The position numbers and the translations under genes were made by a program. The notes under the pieces were generated by a model. It was not told the DNA's origin. It saw nothing but the letters and a program-made list of their open reading frames with translations, and searched no databases. 23,300 bases of DNA from Robiginitomaculum sp. (lineage in GTDB: Bacteria; Pseudomonadota; Alphaproteobacteria; Caulobacterales; Maricaulaceae), in contig JALWUB010000200.1 of assembly GCA_026993275.1 (NCBI GenBank), forward strand, positions 1 to 23,300, given 5' to 3'. This document shows positions 16,726-23,300 of this stretch, piece by piece. Each line of letters begins with the position of its first letter. The first letter of the stretch is position 1.

Positions 16726-18623
16726 ACCGGCGCTTCCTCGACTTCCGCGCGGCGTACCGCGATCAATTCGATCGGGCCGTCGTATGGTTCATCAAACGAA
16801 ACGGTTACCTTGCACCGTTCGCCGCGCTTGACATCGACCGTGAGCACGCCTGAACCTTGGGTGCCCGCGTCTGTTGCCGTTACGTTAAGGCCCTCGGGTG
16901 CGTTCACACCCGTGGCCAGGATCATCAATTCGATTGGCCCTGAAGCTTCCGGCGTGAAGTGCAGTTCCCTAGATGTGGCTGCTCCAGAGCTGTCTGCACG
17001 GATAAGGTTCCGCACCTCGCGAAGAACGACTGGCTCCCGTTCTCCAGCAGTGCCACGGCCGCCCGTGCCGCTACCAGTTCCGGGGCCACTACCACCTCCT
17101 TTTCCGCCAGACCCCGACCCAGTCTGGCTTCGACCGCCTCGCTGGCCTCCAGCTGGGCTAGGCGCTTTTCGAGACTTCGATTTCCGTCGCCTGGACTCGT
17201 AGGTGTACCGTTCGGGATCTCGCTCGGCATTCGGATCGTCGGGCGCGTCGGTCTTGCCAGTCTCCGCGAAAAAGCGACCCAGTTCGTCGAGGACGATGGA
17301 GCCCTCGTGCTTGACGCCGGTAGTGGCCTTGATGATCTCGCGGAGTTCCTTGCCGAGTTGTTTCATTGCGGTGGCGGCTTCAGCGCGTTTGGCAGCATCA
17401 GGGAGTCGTTCCGCCGAGAAGCCGTCATGTGCCGGGTTCTCAAGCTTCTTCAACAGTATGCCAGCCTCGAGATCGCCTGGTTCCACCACGACCACGAAGT
17501 CGCGTGAGCCGCGGAATTGCTGGAGGGGGTGCCCGAAGTGTCGTAGATTGTCCGTGATCAGCATCCCGTTTCGTATGAAACCGACACGGCAAGGCATTCG
17601 CTCTTCGATCAGCACTCTGACACGGATCTTTCCAAGCTTCGGGATGGTCAGAATCTTCTCTTCGGCACTGTCCGAAACGAGACAACGGTAGAGCTGCCCT
17701 GCGAAGGTCAGATCGGCTTGGTGACCTGTGCGCTCCGCTGCATCAATGATATCCTGTCTTGAGAAAAGGCTCTCCAGCGTGTTTCGATTGATATTGATTC
17801 TGCCATCGTCGACCTCGAAGACCATCTCTTCGCGATGAACAGCGCAGAAAAAATTCGAGACGAGTGAATAGGTCATGCGCACTGCCCAGTCTTCGGCGGC
17901 ACGAAAGCCCATGCAGAAGATTGAAGTTCCGATCTCAGAGCGTTTCAACCAGTCCGGCACCAAGGCGGGATCCGTCACGGCCCGAAATCCATCTGGGTCG
18001 CCCCAGTAGCCGGTTGCCCTGTGTTTCGCACCGTCGGGCGCAGTGTGAGAAACAAGCTTAACCTTGCCCTGGGCAGCGAAGGCTTCGTCGTCTCCGTCTT
18101 TGTACATCGTCGCGTAGAAGACGGTCTGAAGATCCGAGACTGCAAACGAGGCATTCTTTCCGATCCCGAAAGAGCCGCCTGAGTCTGCTGTGTCCTTTGC
18201 GGTCACCCCGGAAGCCTTGACGAGTGAATGAAAGGGGGTTCCATCCTTGTCGGGCGGGCCGACTAGGCCTGTAGTGTTGTAGTCGGCGATTTCGAGCACG
18301 GGAATGGAACTCGCACCAATCACCCTGGAAGCGTTGGAGAAAAATTCCTTCTCTCGCTCCTGTTCGGCCTCGGCACTACAGGCGGCAATAGTACGTTTGA
18401 GGATGTCATGCGACGGAAAGCTCGAGGGATCGAGCTTCAAGACATTGAAAGACATTCTGACCGGGTCCGCCGACAGTCCTGTCGCCGCGTCGCGACTGTT
18501 CTGTCCGGCTTCGCGAGCGCAACTGGCGTATGGCGCATCACGGAACGTCTCGATTCCGGCGTCGCCGAGCCCCTCCTTCTCGCCTGCCTCGTTGGTCAGG
18601 AATTTCAGAACTGGTTCATTCAT
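16722..18623 (-). CDS. GHKL (MutL/MORC/Hsp90-type) ATPase
   Basis: This 633-residue protein carries a Bergerat-fold ATP site. The N box AREAGQNSRDA is at 36-46 (E38 catalytic, N42 metal ligand), the G1 box EIADYNTTGL at 111-120 (D114, G119), the G2 lid GGSFGIGKNA at 149-158, and a G3-like GTSIF at 232-236. A probable transducer-like region (about 240-400) follows, with FIRNGMLITD. Then comes a helical stretch, a very basic Gly/Ser-rich linker (about 477-528, RRRKSKSRK then GSGSGGKGGG-type repeats) and a C-terminal beta-rich domain (530-625). Such proteins dimerise on ATP binding and act as clamps on DNA. Related MutL/MORC ATPases occur in restriction-modification-type loci. An AAGGAG site lies upstream of the ATG. 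It is the core enzyme of the operon. Confidence 0.88.
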   Translation of the reverse strand: MNEPVLKFLTNEAGEKEGLGDAGIETFRDAPYASCAREAGQNSRDAATGLSADPVRMSFNVLKLDPSSFPSHDILKRTIAACSAEAEQEREKEFFSNASRVIGASSIPVLEIADYNTTGLVGPPDKDGTPFHSLVKASGVTAKDTADSGGSFGIGKNASFAVSDLQTVFYATMYKDGDDEAFAAQGKVKLVSHTAPDGAKHRATGYWGDPDGFRAVTDPALVPDWLKRSEIGTSIFCMGFRAAEDWAVRMTYSLVSNFFCAVHREEMVFEVDDGRININRNTLESLFSRQDIIDAAERTGHQADLTFAGQLYRCLVSDSAEEKILTIPKLGKIRVRVLIEERMPCRVGFIRNGMLITDNLRHFGHPLQQFRGSRDFVVVVEPGDLEAGILLKKLENPAHDGFSAERLPDAAKRAEAATAMKQLGKELREIIKATTGVKHEGSIVLDELGRFFAETGKTDAPDDPNAERDPERYTYESRRRKSKSRKAPSPAGGQRGGRSQTGSGSGGKGGGSGPGTGSGTGGRGTAGEREPVVLREVRNLIRADSSGAATSRELHFTPEASGPIELMILATGVNAPEGLNVTATDAGTQGSGVLTVDVKRGERCKVTVSFDEPYDGPIELIAVRRAEVEEAPV

Positions 18624-18667
18624 CCCTTCAGGTACTCCTTCTGCTGAATTCCTCGAACTGGCTGTAA

Positions 18668-18889
18668 TTAAAGCTTGAAATCGCCTGAACTGCTGCTGTT
18701 GCCTTCGCCGAAGCGCGATCGAGCAAGCTCAAGCTCCCTCTGCAGAGCCCTGAAGATCTTCTTCACGTCCTCGTCGGAGTAGCTGTACGCAGACCGATTC
18801 GACAGATTGCCGATCAGTCGGATGTCTTTGAGGGCCCTGTTCACACGCCCCTCTGCCAACCTAACAAAGCTCTCTCTCTTGTCCTTCAT
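18668..18889 (-). CDS. Small conserved-looking protein (73 aa), first gene of the ATPase operon
   Basis: This 73-residue protein is highly charged and helical in character: MKDKRESFVRLAEGRVNRA, then IRLIGNLSNRSAYSY, then DEDVKKIFRALQRELELAR. It has no helix-turn-helix or cysteine motif that I can identify. It lies 44 bases upstream of the ATPase on the same strand and is preceded by an AT-rich repeat array. I recall similar short proteins leading defence-type operons, but no function is established. It could be a regulator, an assembly factor or a sensor. The Shine-Dalgarno is weak: the sequence before the ATG is TATGTATGTGAC. Confidence 0.7.
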   Translation of the reverse strand: MKDKRESFVRLAEGRVNRALKDIRLIGNLSNRSAYSYSDEDVKKIFRALQRELELARSRFGEGNSSSSGDFKL

Positions 18890-18896
18890 GTCACAT

Positions 18897-18960
18897 ACAT
18901 ATCAACATTACGTACATATTGCAACATAGTGCCAATATATTTGTAATGTTTCCAATATGT
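18897..18960. promoter_or_regulatory. Operator-like repeat array upstream of the ATPase operon
   Basis: Three copies of a motif close to ACATATTGnAACATTAC lie just upstream of the 73-aa gene. Copy 1 (+) is ACATATCAACATTAC at 18897-18911, copy 2 (+) ACATATTGCAACATAGT at 18914-18930, and copy 3 (minus) ACATATTGGAAACATTAC at 18960-18943. A fourth degenerate copy on the minus strand overlaps 18940-18924. Copies 1 and 2 begin 17 bases apart. The stretch is far more AT-rich than its surroundings and must contain the operon promoter. Binding by a repressor is inference; no regulator gene is obvious nearby. Confidence 0.55.
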
Positions 18961-19597
18961 GTGTGCCGCTTAAACCCACAGTGTCGTCATTGGCGACGTT
19001 CGGCAGGGCAATCAGCCAATATCGAGGAGAGTGGCTTGTCGAATCTGCGTGGGCGTATTGTCACCACTGAACAGCGGCCAGAACAACGGCAACAGAGCCG
19101 GCATCTGATCAAGGGGTCCGTTTGCGGCTGCAACGCTGCCCCGGTCATGGTTTTCGAAACGCCATCAGTGTAGGTTCCGTGACTTTCCACTTTTCGGGGC
19201 CACAATAGGGCTGTTCACGAAAAACGCCGGCGATGATAACATGGGATAAAACCTGCCTGAGTGACTCAGACGCTAGCACACGCCCTTGGTGTAACGAAAG
19301 CGTAAACCATGGGTCTGTGTTTTGACCACATTGTGTCTCGGACCAAGGCGCAGAGCGCGTCATATCAAACACCCACTCCACACGACCTTCGATCCCATGC
19401 CAGAACCCCACAATGCCCCTGTAAGGCGAAATCCGGCTCGCTGGTGCGCTTCTCGATGCTTTTGTCATGGGTAGAGGAGGGGGCCAAATTTCCATGATGA
19501 CGATCCTGAGGCGCCTGAGAGGCGATTGTGCCAATGGGCCGGTTCAGGGCAGCGCGGTCACTCCACGGCCCTGAGCGTTTCACTCCCAGTCATCGGA
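18961..19597 (-). other. Region between the defence operon and the zinc-ribbon gene; weak ORF
   Basis: No convincing gene is seen here. A minus-strand frame (ATG at 19495, stop at 19145, 116 codons) has AGGAT seven bases upstream of its ATG and lies 102 bases downstream of the zinc-ribbon gene on the same strand. Its product, with the blocks RGIVGFWHGIEGRVEWVFD and CGPEKWKVTEP, is not one I recognise. It could be a small island gene or a decayed one. The rest (18961-19144) shows only short frames. Confidence 0.3.
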
Positions 19598-20203
19598 TTA
19601 CGCCCTGAGGGTGCCGAAACAGGCTCCAACGATGGCTTCACAGTAACCGGCAAGGGCGTCGTACTCAGCCAGCAGCCTGCGATAAGTCTTTTCGTGCATG
19701 CCCTTGGGCCGGGAGCCCCTTTCGGTGAAAATGCCATACGGCCAGCCCAGCCTCTTGCGGATCTTGTTGGCACGCTCCCCCGCTCGCCAGTAGCTGGGCC
19801 GGCGCTGGCTGTCATAGGCCAGGTTGCGGCAATGCCGACAGGCAAACCGCTCGCCGGCATAGAGAATGGCGACACGCCGCTGGCACCCTGGCATTGGACA
19901 GAGAAACCAGGGGCGCTCACCACCGAAATGACAGCGTGTCCACACGAGGGCAATGGCATAGCACTTAGTCTCGGAGCTTTCCCCCTGCCGCCCCCATGTA
20001 TGGCCGAGAATCAGGCTGTCATGAAAAGCCGCGATTCCGATGGCCCCCAGGGGTTCCCCATCGGCTGACCAGCTCCAGGTCCAGGACCCGCCGGGCTTGA
20101 GGCAGCCTCGTCTTTTCAGCTCGCGCACATCAAGCGAGAGGGTGTCCTCGACGATCGGCCTGGCCCCGTAAAACTCGCTGAGCCCGCTGCCAGCTCCGCC
20201 CAT
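19598..20203 (-). CDS. Conserved hypothetical protein with a four-cysteine zinc ribbon
   Basis: This 201-residue protein belongs to a hypothetical family that I recall as common on alphaproteobacterial accessory regions; no function is established. It opens with MGGAGSG and VEDTLSLDVRELKRRG. A beta-rich middle contains WTWSWSADGEP. A zinc-ribbon-like cluster follows: C102 and C107 (CPMPGC) with C122 and C125 (CRHC), then LAYDSQRR and a basic stretch (ERANKIRKRLGW, about 143-154) that could bind nucleic acid. The ATG at 20203 is decided by a strong GGAGG seven bases upstream, so the longer frame (to 20278) is not used. Confidence 0.7.
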   Translation of the reverse strand: MGGAGSGLSEFYGARPIVEDTLSLDVRELKRRGCLKPGGSWTWSWSADGEPLGAIGIAAFHDSLILGHTWGRQGESSETKCYAIALVWTRCHFGGERPWFLCPMPGCQRRVAILYAGERFACRHCRNLAYDSQRRPSYWRAGERANKIRKRLGWPYGIFTERGSRPKGMHEKTYRRLLAEYDALAGYCEAIVGACFGTLRA

Positions 20204-20441
20204 GACATTTCCTCCGGTTTTCCCGAAATCAATCGTAAAGTTTGTGCCAGTGCCTGGCCAGAGCCCGGAGTCTGGCAAAATCGCCGCTCAAGAAACTGCG
20301 TGCCGAAACGGGTCCGAATGGCGCCGGATGCAAGGGCGTTGGGGCTATCCTCAATTGTGAGATTCTGCCGTGCCAGATCGACCCGTTTTCTGGGCAAAAC
20401 ACCCCCCTGGCCATGCATGATAAAATACCCCAGATTTGTTA

Positions 20442-21283
20442 GGGTCTGTGGACAATCATCTTGAAGCGATGAGTGTGGCGACAAGGTTCCAGTTGGCGGC
20501 ATAGCTGCAGTCCGTTTTGTCGTATTGCGTGGCTATCCCCCTGAATTTCTTTATTTTTGCAAAGTAATTTTCGACCAGATGCCGCCACTTGTAAGCATGG
20601 GTATCGTATGGGCGTTGGTGTTTCCGGTTCGATCTGAGCGGGATCACGGCGGTTGCGCCGCGCTCGTCGAGTTCCTCGAGCAACCCGTTCGCGTCGAACG
20701 CCTTGTCTGCCAGAGGCGCTCCGAACGGCACGCCCCTGATCAGCGGCGCTACCCCTTTCATGTCATGCGCCTGCCCCGGCAGCAGCAGAAACCGCACCAG
20801 ATTGCCGAGCGCATCGACCAGCGCCACGATCCTGGTTGTCAGCCCGCCGCGCAAGCGCCCGATGGCCTGAGCCTGAGTCCCCCTTTTGCGCCAGAGGCCT
20901 TCTGGTGAACCGAAACGATGGTGCCATCAAGCAGGGCATATTCGAGGTCGGGGTCATCGCTCATCGCCTTGAAAAGACTCTCAAAAACACCCGCCTTTGC
21001 CCATCGGCGAAATCGCCGGAACTGGGTATTCCAGTTGCCGAAGACTGGTGGCGGATCGCGCCAGGGGCACCCGGTCCGAACCCGCCAGAACACCGCCTCC
21101 AGAAACAGACGATTGTCCTTCGCTGTCGCACCGGCATCGCCGGACTTCCCCGGCAAGTATGGCTCAAGCCGATGCCAAACCCGATCCGTCAAAACAAAAC
21201 GCTGCTCGATCATTCAAACCTCCCTTTTGGAAGGGTGAATCACAAATCAGCAAAAAGGGGAATCCTGATTGTCCACAGACCCC
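20442..21283 (-). mobile_element. Complete IS5-family (IS427-group-like) insertion sequence
   Basis: An element of about 842 bp is bounded by inverted ends: GGGTCTGTGGACAATCA from 20442 and its complement ending at 21282-21283. The right end has one extra C. TTA flanks both sides (20439-20441 and 21284-21286), consistent with a 3-bp target duplication. It carries one transposase split over two frames. Structure and size fit the IS427 group of IS5. It lies next to repeat copy B. All visible parts are intact, so it may still be mobile. Confidence 0.88.
20456..21213 (-). CDS. IS5-family transposase made by -1 frameshift
   Basis: The first frame (21213-20839, 124 aa) starts MIEQRFVLTDRVWHRLEPYL, the usual IS5-type N-terminal domain, and contains the first catalytic aspartate in LLDGTIV. 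The second frame runs to 20456 and has the second aspartate in ADKAFDANG and the glutamate in HLVENYFAKIK, which completes the DDE triad. The frames join by a -1 shift at the slippery run AAAAGGGGG (20887-20879). This restores the family sequence GTQAQAIGRLRGGLTT and gives about 252 residues. It catalyses cut-and-paste movement of the element. Confidence 0.85.
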
Positions 21284-21289
21284 TTAGTA

Positions 21290-21640
21290 GAATACGCAAT
21301 TAAACCTTGACGGGTAAGGGTAAGGGAAAGGGAAAAGTATCAGCAAAGGCGGCGAAGGGCAGGCTTGGTCCTGTTCGAGGAGTGTTTGCGCCGCAGATTG
21401 GGCTTTCCTGTCAAACCCGCCAAGAGGCTTTGGAGAGTGCGGCGGATTTGTGCTCTGCCCTTCGGGCGTTCGTTCCGCAATAGGTTCACCGGACCTTTTG
21501 CCGGGACAGGCCCGGTAAACGGAAACACATCACCGGAACGGTTTGAACATGCCCCGCATGTCCTGCACCATCCCTCCTGTTCAGAACAAAATCCGCTGGC
21601 GCAGAATGGGCAAGCCAGTTGGGTTCAGGCCCTGTAATGC
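21290..21640 (+). repeat. Dispersed repeat, long copy B
   Basis: This stretch between the IS and the hsp20 terminator has no recognised gene. It holds a copy of the repeat also found at 10448-10585, with blocks 21341-21395 and 21600-21631 separated by about 205 bases absent from copy A. The short direct repeat CGCAGA flanks that extra segment (21392-21397 and 21600-21605). The left part begins with a G-rich track (21312-21332). A plus-strand frame of 90 codons (21365-21637) is open through it, but the matching copy A is read in a different frame, so this frame is probably not a gene. Confidence 0.7.
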
Positions 21641-21678
21641 TCAGCTTTCGCGAACCCGCTTCAATCCGGTGCGGGCAT

Positions 21679-21709
21679 AAAAAAGCACGCCGGGAAAACC
21701 GGCGTGCCT
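21679..21709 (-). terminator. Rho-independent terminator after hsp20
   Basis: A perfect 9-bp stem, GCACGCCGG (21685-21693) and CCGGCGTGC (21699-21707) with loop GAAAA, is followed on the minus strand by six T (21684-21679). It lies 22 bases after the hsp20 stop codon. Confidence 0.92.
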
Positions 21710-21730
21710 TGATCAGGTTGGTCACAGCGG

Positions 21731-22225
21731 TCAGGACGACTTGATGGCAATCTTGCGCGTCTTCCTGCTCACGGTTTCCGGCTTGTGCACGTCAATGTGC
21801 AAAACCCCGCGTTTGAAGCGTGCTTCGACCATGTCTTCATCGACATCGAAGGGCACGGGAATGAAACGCGAGAACGCGCCATAGGAGCGTTCGTAAAGGT
21901 GATAGCCGCTTTCCTCGTCGTCGCTGTCTTCTTCCTTTTCGCGGACCTTTTCGCCGCGCAGCAAAATGCCGCCGTCGACCAGTTCGATGTCAATGTCATC
22001 TTCATCGACGCCAGGCAGTTCGGCAGTAATTTTCAGAGCCTTTTTGGTGTCCTTGATGTCAACTTTCGGGTTGGCAATGGCGCTGACCCCGACCGGCACC
22101 ATGTCTGTCCCCAGAAATTCCTCAAACAGGCGGTTGATATCTTGGTTCAGGAAGGTGCTGGCCAGGGGGGCTCTGCGGCCCAGTCTGAAACCATTGCTGA
22201 ATGGAACAAGATTCTGTGTACGCAT
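21731..22225 (-). CDS. Small heat shock protein, Hsp20 family
   Basis: This 164-residue protein is an alpha-crystallin-type small heat shock protein. It binds unfolding proteins without ATP and holds them for refolding in the cytoplasm. The N-terminal arm ends near residue 50. The alpha-crystallin domain (about 50-150) has PKVDIKDTKKALKITAELPG, VDGGILLRGEK, a charged EKEEDSDDEE insertion, SYGAFSRFIPVP and FKRGVLHIDVHKP. The C-terminal IAI of RKIAIKSS is the I-x-I anchor motif. The ATG at 22225 has GGGAGAG seven bases upstream; the frame continues further without support. An RpoH-type promoter lies upstream and a strong terminator downstream, so it is monocistronic. Confidence 0.95.
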   Translation of the reverse strand: MRTQNLVPFSNGFRLGRRAPLASTFLNQDINRLFEEFLGTDMVPVGVSAIANPKVDIKDTKKALKITAELPGVDEDDIDIELVDGGILLRGEKVREKEEDSDDEESGYHLYERSYGAFSRFIPVPFDVDEDMVEARFKRGVLHIDVHKPETVSRKTRKIAIKSS

Positions 22226-22249
22226 AGCTGTCTCTCCCTGATTGCAAGG

Positions 22250-22308
22250 CCGGTGCACCATGCGCCGGTCTTCAACTGGAAGATGTGTTCGCCCGGTCGA
22301 ATTTCAAG
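22250..22308 (-). promoter_or_regulatory. RpoH (sigma-32)-type promoter and leader hairpin of hsp20
   Basis: On the minus strand, CTTGAAA (22308-22302) is followed after 14 bases by CACATCT (22287-22281). This matches the heat-shock sigma pattern CTTGAAA-N13/14-CCCATnT at most positions. The leader then forms a hairpin with a 7-bp stem holding one mismatch (22262-22268 and 22250-22256, 5-nt loop), ending about 25 bases before the ATG. The hairpin does not cover the Shine-Dalgarno, so an RNA-thermometer role is not supported by what I can see. Confidence 0.7.
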
Positions 22309-22367
22309 ACCGCTGCGGCGATTTGACCACAAAAATTTTGTTCCAATTATGCTTTCCCGTTCGTCCC

Positions 22368-23150
22368 TTATCGCGGCGGCATGCGCGCGCCTGCATCGAG
22401 ACGGATCGATTCGGCATTGACATAGTCGTTTTCGATCAGACAGGCGGCGAAGCGGCCATATTCTTCCGGGCGGCCGAAGCGGGCCGGGAATTGCACGTGC
22501 GCGCGTAAAGACTCCTTCACCTCCGGCGGCAGGGCGTCATAGATCGGGGTGTCGAAAAAGCCCGGCAAGATGGTGTTGCAGCGAATGCCCTCGCGCGCCA
22601 GGTCGCGGGCTATGGGCAGGGTCATGCCGACAATGCCGCCCTTGGAGGCTGAATAGGCGACCTGGCCGATCTGGCCATCCTCGGCCGCCACAGAGGCGGT
22701 GTTGATGATGACGCCGCGGCCGGAATCACCCAGCGGCTCAAGACTCATCATGCCGGCGGCGGACTTGGCGGTGCACATGAAGGTGCCAACCAGGTTGATG
22801 TCGATGACGCGCTGAAAGTCGCTGATCTTGTGTGCGAAAATCTCACCGGTCTTGCGGTTGCGCCCGGCGGTCTTGCCGGCCCAGCCAATACCGGCGCAAT
22901 TGACCATGATGCGTTCCTGGCCATGCGCGGCGCGGGCCGTGGCAAAGCCCGCATCAACGCTGGCCTCATCGGCGACATTGACCTTGGCAAAGGTGCCGCC
23001 GATTTCACTGGCGACCTGCTGGCCGCGCTCCTCATTGAGGTCAAACAGGGTGACGCGGGCGCCCTTGCCCGCCAGCACCCGCGCCGTGGCCTCGCCCAGT
23101 CCCGAGGCGCCGCCGGTGACGATGGCGGCAATGTCTGCACTGATTTTCAT
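22368..23150 (-). CDS. SDR-family 3-hydroxyacyl-CoA dehydrogenase-like protein
   Basis: This 260-residue classical short-chain dehydrogenase has the cofactor motif TGGASGLG at 12-19. D37 at the end of strand 2 (LFDLNEERG) points to NAD rather than NADP. NCAG is at 84-87, N119, and the catalytic S153, Y166 and K170 (YSASK at 166-170). The MVNCAGIGWAGKT block and FNAEIxR-type end (VNAESIRLDAGARMPPR) resemble the HSD10/type II 3-hydroxyacyl-CoA dehydrogenase group, which oxidises 3-hydroxyacyl-CoA in fatty-acid or branched-chain breakdown. Family assignment is secure; the exact substrate is inference. It is divergent from the gene starting at 23220. Confidence 0.9.
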   Translation of the reverse strand: MKISADIAAIVTGGASGLGEATARVLAGKGARVTLFDLNEERGQQVASEIGGTFAKVNVADEASVDAGFATARAAHGQERIMVNCAGIGWAGKTAGRNRKTGEIFAHKISDFQRVIDINLVGTFMCTAKSAAGMMSLEPLGDSGRGVIINTASVAAEDGQIGQVAYSASKGGIVGMTLPIARDLAREGIRCNTILPGFFDTPIYDALPPEVKESLRAHVQFPARFGRPEEYGRFAACLIENDYVNAESIRLDAGARMPPR

Positions 23151-23219
23151 GATTATGCCTTCTCTTTGCCCAAATATGCTGGTCTGCTATGATGACCATC
23201 AAGGAGGCATGTACCCCCA

Positions 23220-23300
23220 ATGCAAAAAGAACCCAAGCCTTTGCCTGCGCTTTTGGAAGAAAAACCCGGCTCCGGCCTGCCGCTGGTGCTGGCGCGGCCA
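23220..23300 (+). CDS. Start of an unrecognised protein (partial)
   Basis: An ATG at 23220 lies 12 bases after a strong AAGGAGG (23201-23207) and opens a frame to the window edge. The 27 visible residues are proline- and leucine-rich (MQKEPKPLPALLEEKPG and onward) and not enough to name a family. Alternative starts at 23188 and 23209 are also open to the edge, but the latter sits only one base from the ribosome site. It is divergent from the SDR gene, with 69 bp between starts. Confidence 0.45.
   Translation, partial: MQKEPKPLPALLEEKPGSGLPLVLARP

Noticed and set aside
21365..21637. A 90-codon plus-strand frame in repeat copy B ending NGQASWVQAL, similar to residues near the heparinase N-terminus.
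   Set aside because: The similarity comes from the shared DNA repeat, and the two blocks of the repeat are not in one frame in copy B, so it is unlikely to be a gene.
12509..21700. CRISPR array, integrase or second tRNA fragment within the accessory block.
   Set aside because: I found no regularly spaced repeats, no tyrosine or serine recombinase, and no repeat of the tRNA-Ser 3' end by eye.

Overview
The window looks like a GC-rich alphaproteobacterial chromosome. The pointers are a K+-independent proton-pumping pyrophosphatase, ZapE, a DUF6445 oxygenase, DUF938 and DUF3137 proteins, and an Hsp20 gene behind an RpoH-type promoter. I cannot fix the genus from sequence alone.

Layout. Positions 1-12400 are ordinary host genes: the tail of an unknown protein, a DUF3137 membrane protein, hppA with its terminator, a membrane-anchored thioredoxin-fold protein, zapE, a chemotaxis receptor, a DUF6445 oxygenase, and a surface-polysaccharide block (heparinase II/III-like protein overlapping a DUF938 methyltransferase, with an undecaprenyl-phosphate sugar transferase upstream). 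A tRNA-Ser(GCT) gene lies at 12418-12508. Right after it the composition changes and an accessory block runs to about 21640. Host-like genes resume at 21731 with hsp20, a 3-hydroxyacyl-CoA dehydrogenase-like SDR and the start of a divergent gene.

The accessory block looks like a genomic island at the 3' end of tRNA-Ser. It starts with an AT-rich border carrying two TATCCC-type direct repeats, as seen beside tRNA-integrated islands, but no integrase is visible. Its core (12954-18889) is a probable DNA-modification/defence locus. A Vsr endonuclease and a complete C5-cytosine methyltransferase are divergently transcribed from a 67-bp intergenic region. Converging on the methyltransferase is a tight four-gene operon: a 73-aa protein, a GHKL ATPase of the MutL/MORC/Hsp90 type, a 265-aa protein of unknown family, and a DUF6339 protein. 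GHKL ATPases linked to C5 methylases and Vsr are known from comparative genomics (Iyer, Abhiman and Aravind, on MutL homologues in restriction-modification systems). This version has no recognisable classical restriction enzyme or Z1 protein, so the effector may be one of the two uncharacterised proteins. Upstream of the 73-aa gene is an AT-rich array of operator-like 17-bp repeats.

The rest of the island holds a weak ORF, a zinc-ribbon protein, a complete IS5-family element with a -1 frameshift signal, and a copy of a dispersed repeat. A shorter, diverged copy of the same repeat lies at 10448-10585. There it supplies the apparent ribosome-binding site, start codon and first ~29 codons of the heparinase-like gene.
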